From: SIRX01 sp965213905
GTDB taxonomy: Bacteria > Actinomycetota > Rubrobacteria > Rubrobacterales > Rubrobacteraceae
Length of the DNA stretch: 64,000 bases
Assembly: GCA_965213905.1 (NCBI GenBank)
Contig: OZ243922.1
Span: forward strand, 1,364,001 to 1,428,000
Direction of reading: 5' to 3'
A program made the position numbers and the translations under genes. A model generated the notes under the pieces. The model searched no databases and had not been told where the DNA came from. It was given only the letters and a program-made list of their open reading frames with translations. Shown one piece after another: positions 58,554 to 64,000 of this stretch (within the stretch, counting starts at the first letter, position 1; each line of letters begins with the position of its first letter).

Positions 58554-58964
58554 ATGCAAGAACTCTACAAAGAGATATTGCTAGACCACTCCCAAAACCC
58601 CCGAAACCGGGGCGTGTTAGAGAAAGCCGACCTCGAAGAACACCTACTCAACCCGCTCTGTGGAGACGAAGTGACCGTCTACGCCGTCTTCGACGGGAGC
58701 AATGTCGTGAACGTAAAGTTCGAAGGCCGGGGCTGTTCTATAAGCCAGGCTTCAGCCTCGATGATGACGGAACGGCTCATCGGAAAGAACCGTGAAGCGG
58801 TGGAGTCAGAGATCGAAGGCTTCAAAGGGATGATGACTGGCGACCAGGAGTTTCCCGAGCACGATGAACTCTCGGCGTTGAAAGGCGTCATCCAATATCC
58901 CTCCCGGATCCGGTGCGCCACCCTTGCCTGGACGGCTTTCCAACAAGGGCTGGACGAAAGTTAG
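58554..58964 (+). CDS. sufU: SufU, Fe-S/sulfur transfer protein
   Basis: A 136-residue IscU-fold protein of the SufU type. Ligand cysteines lie in LLNPLCGDEVTVY, GRGCSISQASASMMTE and RIRCATLAWTAF; the conserved N-terminal YKEILLDHSQNPRNRG is complete. SufU accepts sulfur from SufS through a zinc site. Its presence with SufBCD implies a SufS elsewhere in the genome. Confidence 0.93.
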   Translation: MQELYKEILLDHSQNPRNRGVLEKADLEEHLLNPLCGDEVTVYAVFDGSNVVNVKFEGRGCSISQASASMMTERLIGKNREAVESEIEGFKGMMTGDQEFPEHDELSALKGVIQYPSRIRCATLAWTAFQQGLDES

Positions 58965-58994
58965 CGGCCTCTTTGGCAGGGCGGTGCCATCCGA

Positions 58995-59429
58995 GTGTGG
59001 AGCCGGTTTTTGGACTACGTAGCCGGTTTTTACTTTTCAGAGGACGGAGAACTGTTAGCCCTAATCCGCAAGCTCAACCCCAGGTGGCAGCGCGGATTAC
59101 TGAACGGCATCGGCGGCAAGGTCGAGCCCGGCGAAAGCCCCCACGATGCCATGGTGCGGGAGTTCGAAGAAGAGACCGGCGCACGTGTCGGAGGCTGGCG
59201 GCTATTCTGCACCGCAACGGTGGAAGAAGACCGGCTGCATTTCTTCACCGCCCGCGGGGATCTCGACGCCCTGTATAGCGCCGAGGCCGAGGAAGTTATG
59301 ACGGTAAGCGTGGACGACATCCCCGCGCTGGACACCATACCGAACCTGCGGTGGCTGGTCCCGCTCGCCCTCGATGAAGGTAACCTGGGCGCCCACCTAA
59401 ACTACGCCCCGACGCACAGGCCGGGTTAG
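58995..59429 (+). CDS. Nudix hydrolase
   Basis: A 144-residue Nudix protein. The Nudix box reads GKVEPGESPHDAMVREFEEE followed by TGA, which fits GX5EX7REUXEEXGU. MutT-type length; probable substrates are oxidised dNTPs or other nucleoside diphosphate derivatives. Start is GTG 58995 (MWSRFLDYVAGFYFS) without a strong ribosome site. The stop overlaps the convergent ATP-grasp gene by four bases. Confidence 0.9.
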   Translation: MWSRFLDYVAGFYFSEDGELLALIRKLNPRWQRGLLNGIGGKVEPGESPHDAMVREFEEETGARVGGWRLFCTATVEEDRLHFFTARGDLDALYSAEAEEVMTVSVDDIPALDTIPNLRWLVPLALDEGNLGAHLNYAPTHRPG

Positions 59430-60811
59430 CCCTCTAGAACCCACGTATCCTTCATGCCGCCGCCGCTGGAGATGTTGACCAGTCGGCTGCCGACGCCAGC
59501 GACCCGGGTGAGAGCGCCGGGTACGACTTCCACAGTATCAGGGTCGGGACAGAGGGCCTGCATCCGGTAGTCGGCGTAAGAGTCGCGCAGGACGAACTCT
59601 TCCTGCTCTGTGGTGCAGAAGACGTGGGTGGAGAAATCTAAGATGGTCTGGGCGATGTATTGGACGGGGTCTTTTTCTACCTGCTTGCGGAACGCTTCGA
59701 TGTCTTCTTTGGATTCGTCGGGGGCGATGAGGACGTCTTTGCCACCCCAGCCGGCGCGGCTTTTCGTAACGAGCTCGTCGAAGTGCTCCATGACGTAGTT
59801 GTAGTCGTCTTCGACGGCCAGGGAGTAGGTCTGGGCGTTGTTTATGATTGGCTCTTCGCCGAGGTAAGTCCGGATCATGCCCGGGATAAACGGATATACG
59901 CCTTTGTCGTCGGCGACGTCCGCGTTGGGCGGGAATATCGCGTGGATTTTGCCCTCGGCGTGGGACCGCATGAGCTCCGGGAAGTCATCGTAGATGCGGC
60001 CTTCCTCGACGCGCTCGTAGATGACGTCGAGTTTCTGGCCGGTTGGTTTGTGGAAGAGGTAGCCGTCGTCCATCTCCAACTCGCGCCGCCCGGCGAGCAC
60101 CGCGCCGCTTTCTCTGGCGAGTATATTGTGGTCGAGGTAGTACTGATCTCCCGGGCCGTCGGTCAGAATGGCGAGCGTTGCTTCCTGGTCTTTTGGGGAG
60201 GCGGCACGCAGGGCGTTGCCGAGGCATTCCAGCATGTCGTCTAGCGGGCGTACACCGAGTTTGGAAAAAGAGTCCGGTAAAACTTCAGCGGTGCGGGCGC
60301 GCATGCGGCTCATGGGAACTAGGCCGATGGGCATTTTGATGTTGTCCTCGATAAAGACGTAGTTCCAGGCGCCATTGTTTTCGAGGGCCACGACGTCGAA
60401 GCCGGCCTGGCGGGCGGGAACTTCGCCGAAGCGGGTCGGAAGGTCGGGGTTGTAGAGGGTGCTGGAGGCTATAACTTCTTCCGGGACGACCTCTTCTCTT
60501 CCGGCTTCCAGAAGCCGGAGAAACTCGTTGATGGCGCGCATCCGTTGGGCCGTACCGCGTTCGAGCTTTTTCCAGTCGGAGGCCGGTATCACGCGTGGGA
60601 GGTAGTCTATGGGGTGGGTCTTGTCACCGTCGGTAATGCCAAAGCCGCGTTGTTCTTCCAGGAGTTGCTCGTGGGCATCGTTTGTCCGGCGGTCCCACTC
60701 GCCGGGGCCCATGGCCTTGATCTCTTCCAGCACGGGCCGATAGTGGTCGTGAGGAACATCATCCGCTGTAAAAACTTCGTTCGATCCCGACTGATTGCGA
60801 TCAAACCTCAC
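59426..60811 (-). CDS. Circularly permuted type 2 ATP-grasp protein (DUF404/407)
   Basis: A 461-residue protein of the circularly permuted ATP-grasp type 2 family. Blocks include GITDGDKTHPIDYLPRVIP, PARQAGFDVVALENNGAWNY, LTDGPGDQYYLDHNILARES and LVTKSRAGWGGKDVLIAP. It probably ligates or amidates a carboxylate using ATP. Its common partners (alpha-E domain protein and transglutaminase-like protease) are not adjacent. Start ATG 60811 with GGGAGGG upstream. Confidence 0.85.
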   Translation of the reverse strand: MRFDRNQSGSNEVFTADDVPHDHYRPVLEEIKAMGPGEWDRRTNDAHEQLLEEQRGFGITDGDKTHPIDYLPRVIPASDWKKLERGTAQRMRAINEFLRLLEAGREEVVPEEVIASSTLYNPDLPTRFGEVPARQAGFDVVALENNGAWNYVFIEDNIKMPIGLVPMSRMRARTAEVLPDSFSKLGVRPLDDMLECLGNALRAASPKDQEATLAILTDGPGDQYYLDHNILARESGAVLAGRRELEMDDGYLFHKPTGQKLDVIYERVEEGRIYDDFPELMRSHAEGKIHAIFPPNADVADDKGVYPFIPGMIRTYLGEEPIINNAQTYSLAVEDDYNYVMEHFDELVTKSRAGWGGKDVLIAPDESKEDIEAFRKQVEKDPVQYIAQTILDFSTHVFCTTEQEEFVLRDSYADYRMQALCPDPDTVEVVPGALTRVAGVGSRLVNISSGGGMKDTWVLEG

Positions 60812-60903
60812 AAAACCGCCCTCCCTGAACGAGCTGATCTCTTTGCCTGTCGGAGAAGCATAAGGGTCCGGGAGTTTCCGCGCTTCGGCCCGCGGGATAA
60901 AAA

Positions 60904-60976
60904 GCTATCCGCGTTAGCTATCCGCGTCAGCTATCCGCGTCAGCTATCCGCGTCAGCTATCCGCGTTAGCTATCCG
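60904..60976. repeat. 13-bp tandem repeat, 5.6 copies
   Basis: Units at 60904, 60917, 60930, 60943, 60956 and a partial 8-bp unit at 60969. The unit is GCTATCCGCGTCA; the first and fifth copies end TTA. The array begins at the stop codon of the minus-strand gene at 60970-61377 and fills much of the gap to the ATP-grasp gene. Read on either strand the units bring stop codons in more than one frame. Confidence 0.9.
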
Positions 60977-61377
60977 AAGATGCCTACCAAGGCGCAAGGA
61001 AGACCCATTGTAAAGGAGAGGGAGAAAGTGATGGCGAAGAAGACGTTTTCTTCGGAGATGTAGGAGTAAAGGCGACGGTAGTGGAACATCAGCAGTGCCG
61101 AGGGTGCAGCGACGCCCACCATGAGCGCCGCCATCACCCGCAGCACGTTCAGGGGACCTATGCTGCCGACGACGCCCTCGGAGTTGAGCAATAAGAGCGC
61201 GAACCAGTCTGCGGCGAGCATTGTTGAAAGGCCGAAGACGGCTAGTAGCGCATACACCACGGGCCGGGGAAAGAGCGGGCCGCGGACGTAAGCGTGCAGT
61301 TCGTCTTCTCCGTCTTCGAACAGTGTCTTCGGCGGGCCTTTGAAGATTTTTGCGAGGCGATGTTTATCCTTTCTCAT
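60970..61377 (-). CDS. Hypothetical membrane protein, 135 aa
   Basis: A small protein with a basic/acidic N-terminus (MRKDKHRLAKIFKGPPKTLF) and about three hydrophobic segments (VVYALLAVFGLSTMLAADWF, VLRVMAALMVGVAAPSALLM, FFAITFSLSFTMGLPCALVG). The frame is open to 61506 inside the SDR gene; ATG 61377 is the credible start. Not recognised. Its stop codon lies in the partial sixth copy of the 13-bp tandem repeat. Confidence 0.65.
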   Translation of the reverse strand: MRKDKHRLAKIFKGPPKTLFEDGEDELHAYVRGPLFPRPVVYALLAVFGLSTMLAADWFALLLLNSEGVVGSIGPLNVLRVMAALMVGVAAPSALLMFHYRRLYSYISEENVFFAITFSLSFTMGLPCALVGIFG

Positions 61378-61411
61378 AACCCCGACATGGTAGCGCAGGG
61401 ATCGGGCGGGC

Positions 61412-62191
61412 TCAATCGCGGATAAACCCGCCCTCGGAGTTGATGACCTGGCCCGTGATCCAGGCCGCCTCTTCACCCGCCAGAAACGCCACGAGCCGCG
61501 CCGCATCCTCCGGCTCCCCGATCCGCCCCCCGGTGAACTTCGGCGCCAACTCCCGCCGCAGGTCCTCCGACATCCAGCCGGTATCCGTGGGACCGGGATT
61601 TACGGCGTTTACGGTGATTCCCTTGTGACCGATCTCGGCGGCAAGCGTTCCGGTAAAGGCTACTACGGCGCCTTTGGTGGCGGCGTAAGCCAGCTCCCCG
61701 ACCATCGGGCCGAGAGACTGGCCGGAGGTGATGTTGATGATCCTACCGCCGGGATCACCGGGGTACCGCCGGGCGAACTCGACGCACAGCAGCGCGGTGG
61801 CCCTCAAATTGACGGCGTAGTGGGCGTCGAGGATAGCGGCGTTTAAGTTCTCGAACCCGTCGCGCGTCGAGTACGCGGCGTTGTTTACCAGAATAGAGGG
61901 AGAGCCGAGTCGTTTTTCGGTCTCGTCGAGCAGCCACCCCGGAGACCCGGGCAACGAGAGATCCGCCTCCACCCCCTCTGCCCGAACTCCTGTACTTCGC
62001 AGCTCTTCCAGCAGAGCCTCCGGACTTTCTTCTTCTGCGTCCCAGGGCATCTCGCGGACGTGGTCTTTCCAGTAGGTAAAGAACACGTCCGCGCCGCAGG
62101 CGGCGAGCGCCCGGCAGATGGCGGCGCCGATCCCTCCCCGCCGGCCCGCGCCGGTGACCATCGCCACCTTGCCGTCCAGGTTCTGCGTCAA
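61412..62191 (-). CDS. SDR-family oxidoreductase
   Basis: A 259-residue short-chain dehydrogenase: VAMVTGAGRRGGIGAAICRA as cofactor motif (the fabG-like GRRGGIG form), ILVNNAAYSTRD, Ser in IINITSGQSLG, catalytic YAATKGAVVAFTG and NAVNPGPTDTGWM. The C-terminus WITGQVINSEGGFI is typical. The TTG start overlaps the broken MazG gene stop (TTGA), so they formed one operon. Substrate unknown. Confidence 0.88.
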   Translation of the reverse strand: MTQNLDGKVAMVTGAGRRGGIGAAICRALAACGADVFFTYWKDHVREMPWDAEEESPEALLEELRSTGVRAEGVEADLSLPGSPGWLLDETEKRLGSPSILVNNAAYSTRDGFENLNAAILDAHYAVNLRATALLCVEFARRYPGDPGGRIINITSGQSLGPMVGELAYAATKGAVVAFTGTLAAEIGHKGITVNAVNPGPTDTGWMSEDLRRELAPKFTGGRIGEPEDAARLVAFLAGEEAAWITGQVINSEGGFIRD

Positions 62192-62540
62192 TCCTCTCGA
62201 CCTCCCGAGCCCGCGCAGCCTCTGCGCCGGAGCCGTTCGTCGTATTTTTTCAGTGACCCTTGCAGCGCCGTTTGCAAGTCTACGCCGGTGCTGTTGGCGA
62301 GGCAGACCAGAGAAAAGAAAACGTCCCCAAGTTCATTTGATCAGCCGTCCGTCGGTTCTCCGAAAGTCCGGCGGCCGTAGTTGGTGTTCTTAGGTATTCT
62401 TTCGACAACTCGCCGGCCTCGGATGAGAGGTCCAGGAGTTGGGCGTATGCCGGCGCCTCGATCCCATGCTCTTCGATGAAATCCGTTACTGTCTGCTGAA
62501 AATCCGGGAGTTCTCCCGACTTGTCCTCCGGATGGTCCAC
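62188..62540 (-). pseudogene. Disrupted MazG-like nucleotide pyrophosphohydrolase
   Basis: From the 5' end (GTG 62540) the frame reads LPDFQQTVTDFIEEHGIEAP and LSSEAGELSKEYL, a MazG-type start. It then needs one extra base near 62390 to continue as NTNYGRRTFGEPTDG, is interrupted by TGA where Trp is expected, and resumes SNELGDVFFSLVCLANSTGV to TGA 62188-62190. Two independent lesions (a 1-bp loss and a nonsense change) favour a genuine pseudogene. The EAGEL and ELGDV halves of the metal site are both still visible. Confidence 0.75.
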
Positions 62541-62633
62541 TTTATAGCCCTCCAGGCTCGCGGGGTCTTGTTCGTTTCGGAGCCTCCGCGGTTTGGAACG
62601 CCCACTCCGATGGTAGAAACGGACTGCTGCGCG

Positions 62634-62675
62634 AATAGTAGTTCAATAGTAGTTCGAATGGTAGCTGACTCTACC
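62634..62675 (+). promoter_or_regulatory. Direct and inverted repeats upstream of the LLM gene
   Basis: AATAGTAGTTC occurs twice in tandem (62634-62655), followed by GGTAG-CTGACT-CTACC (62660-62675). They lie 42-83 bp ahead of the LLM start and may be regulator sites. I cannot name a protein. Confidence 0.4.
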
Positions 62676-62716
62676 GTTTTTGTCGTCGGCAACATAGTTT
62701 TTAGGGAGGAACCCAA

Positions 62717-63691
62717 ATGAGAATAGGTTACAAGTTGGCCGCAGAAATTTACTCACCCCAGGAGATCGTGCGCCAGACCGTGCGGGCCGAGGAAGCTGGG
62801 TTCGATTTTGTCGAGGTCAGCGACCACTTCCATCCCTGGTTCGACAGCCAGGGCCATTCCGGTTTTGCCTGGTCCATGCTCGCCGCCGCCGCGGCCCGCA
62901 CCGAGAGCATCGAGCTGGCCACCGGCGTTACCTGCCCCTTTATCCGTTACCATCCGGCCATTATCGCCCAGGCCGCCGCAACGACGGCGCTGCTCTCCGG
63001 GGGACGTTTTACCCTGGGGGTCGGGGCCGGTGAGCAGCTCAGCGAACACATTGTCGGGCAGGGTTGGCCGGCGGTGGGCGTGCGGCACGAGATGTTTCGC
63101 GAGTCTTTAGAGATCATTCGTCTTTTGTGGTCCGGTGGATTTCACTCTTACGACGGTAAGCACCTCAAGCTCGAAGACGCCCGGGCCTTTGACCTGCCGG
63201 AGACTCTGCCGCAGATCATCGTGGCAATTGGCGGTCCTTCTTCGGCCCGCATCGCCGCCGAACTTGGGGACGGCATCTTCACCACGGACCCGGATCCTAC
63301 CCTGACTAACGCCTACGCCGAGGCGGGTGGAACCGGGCCCCGGTACACCGAGGTACCGCTCTCTTGGGCGCCAAACGAAGAGGACGCCGTTAGCTCGGCC
63401 CACGAGAAGTTCCGCTTCGGCCTTATGGACTGGAAAGTCTTGGCGGAGCTGCCGAACACGAAAAACTTCGAGTCTGCCACCTCGTTTGTCACCGAGGAAG
63501 ACGTGGCCGGAACGTTCGCCTGCGGGCCGGATGCCGAACAACACCTGGCCATCGCCCAGCAGTTCGTGGACGCCGGCTTCGACCACCTCGCGCTAATAAA
63601 CGCCGGCCCCGACCCGGATGGTTTCTTCGACTTCTTCACAAATGAGCTTGCCGGGCCGGTGCGGTCGCTGACGTCTCAGGCAAACTCATAA
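62717..63691 (+). CDS. LLM-class F420-dependent oxidoreductase, FGD-like (TIGR03557 type)
   Basis: A 324-residue LLM enzyme with VEVSDHFHPWFDSQGHSGFA, the FGD-like SDHF-x-PW block, then LATGVTCPFIRYHPAIIAQA and FTLGVGAGEQLSEHIVGQGW. Clearly a paralogue of the gene at 19260-20261. AGGGAGG lies eight bases before the ATG. F420 use is inferred from family. Single gene with its own upstream repeats. Confidence 0.88.
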   Translation: MRIGYKLAAEIYSPQEIVRQTVRAEEAGFDFVEVSDHFHPWFDSQGHSGFAWSMLAAAAARTESIELATGVTCPFIRYHPAIIAQAAATTALLSGGRFTLGVGAGEQLSEHIVGQGWPAVGVRHEMFRESLEIIRLLWSGGFHSYDGKHLKLEDARAFDLPETLPQIIVAIGGPSSARIAAELGDGIFTTDPDPTLTNAYAEAGGTGPRYTEVPLSWAPNEEDAVSSAHEKFRFGLMDWKVLAELPNTKNFESATSFVTEEDVAGTFACGPDAEQHLAIAQQFVDAGFDHLALINAGPDPDGFFDFFTNELAGPVRSLTSQANS

Positions 63692-63714
63692 GGTGTTTGT
63701 TGGCGTCTATTTTC

Positions 63715-63740
63715 GGTGTAGGCCTTATACGCCTTACACC
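63715..63740. terminator. Possible hairpin between convergent genes
   Basis: GGTGTAGGC (63715-63723) and GCCTTACACC (63731-63740) pair with one bulged base between the convergent LLM gene and the edge gene. No long T-run follows, so the termination role is tentative. A tandem TACTGAT pair follows at 63751-63764. Confidence 0.35.
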
Positions 63741-63756
63741 TTATGGATGCTACTGA

Positions 63757-63999
63757 TTACTGATGGGCAGACCCGCGACCGAGCCAGCCGTCCCGGCGTT
63801 CCTTGAGCCACGTCGTACGCAGTCTTTCTGCTGCCCGCCGGAACGGCATGTCCTCTTCGGAGAGCTCTTCTATGCGCTTGTAGGATGTTTTTCCGTTGCT
63901 CATCAGCGTCACCAACTCTTGCTCCGCCTGATTCTGGTCGGCGGCGGCTAGCCGCCGCAACGCTTCCGGGGGTTCTCCCGGTTGGGGCTCGCCAAGCAA
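63757..63999 (-). CDS. Hypothetical protein, probably 5'-truncated by window edge
   Basis: The visible 80 residues are soluble, charged and helical (RRLAADQNQAEQELVTLMS, KTSYKRIEELSEEDMPF, FRRAAERLRTTWLKERRDG read in pieces). A TTG at 63997-63999 could be a start, but the frame continues to the edge, so it may be the C-terminus of a longer protein. Not recognised. The repeated TACTGAT pair overlaps its stop codon. Confidence 0.5.
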   Translation of the reverse strand: MLGEPQPGEPPEALRRLAAADQNQAEQELVTLMSNGKTSYKRIEELSEEDMPFRRAAERLRTTWLKERRDGWLGRGSAHQ

Positions 64000-64000
64000 T

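Noticed and set aside
59660..60244. Plus-strand frame of 194 codons in the ATP-grasp gene
   Set aside because: Antisense to a well-conserved DUF404/407 protein, translation without recognisable domain.
60904..60976. Repeat array as possible CRISPR
   Set aside because: Units are 13 bp and contiguous with no spacers, and no cas genes are present. Simple tandem repeat.

Overview
The window reads as chromosomal DNA of a high-GC (roughly 60 percent by eye) actinobacterium, most plausibly Rubrobacter or a close relative. The basis is the number of deazaflavin (F420) enzymes (four LLM-fold oxidoreductases, one Ddn-type and one PPOX-type protein), a SufCBD cluster with a Rieske protein and SufU, actinobacterial HxlR, TetR and LysR divergons, many GTG/TTG starts, and several promoters placed for leaderless transcription. 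No rRNA, tRNA, CRISPR array, prophage or insertion sequence is visible. The genus call is inference.

Layout. 1-10031: a divergent pyrimidine-catabolism region. On the minus strand are dihydropyrimidinase, a class III aminotransferase, an M20 N-carbamoyl-amino-acid hydrolase, an NCS1 permease, a LysE exporter and an F420-type LLM oxidoreductase cut by the window edge. On the plus strand are a CodB-like permease and cytosine deaminase. 10123-15211: SDR/HxlR divergon, then LysR facing a mandelate-racemase-like enzyme, a malonate-semialdehyde-decarboxylase-like tautomerase and an MFS transporter. 15278-20261: a small acidic protein with a dehydrin K-segment-like tail, then a minus-strand run of redox genes, MOSC, HicAB and an FGD-like LLM enzyme. 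20321-26938: Eis-like acetyltransferase/PadR divergon, a PPOX protein with a pentad-repeat stalk, DUF4188, and a TetR-led group in which three genes in 2.5 kb are frameshifted. 27046-38787: DUF2723 membrane protein, haloalkane dehalogenase, kinase-like protein, methyltransferase, TIM-barrel protein, a CDC48-like ATPase with a Cys-rich N-terminus, cobalamin adenosyltransferase, lipoprotein, LLM enzyme, and a lower-GC Fic gene. 38921-51572: SPFH pair, 2Fe-2S ferredoxin, TetR/MFS, cupin, YIP1, M20D hydrolase, GluQRS, GntR, YqeC, holin-like/DUF3618 pair, LarC, cold-shock protein. 51713-64000: HAD, YgfZ, frameshifted chorismate mutase, SufC-B-D-Rieske-GFA-SufU, Nudix, ATP-grasp, SDR, broken MazG, a fourth LLM enzyme and an edge fragment.

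How the genes may work together. The first 10 kb can be read as cytosine -> uracil (CodA) -> dihydrouracil (step not assigned; the LLM enzyme is the only nearby redox candidate) -> N-carbamoyl-beta-alanine (HydA) -> beta-alanine (M20) -> malonate semialdehyde (aminotransferase). The tautomerase 6.5 kb away belongs to the family that decarboxylates malonate semialdehyde. The Suf cluster has the scaffold complex but no cysteine desulfurase in the window, and carries a strong terminator between sufB and sufD.

Five genes carry apparent frameshifts (three clustered at 23-26 kb), so either gene decay or indel errors in the assembly must be kept in mind.
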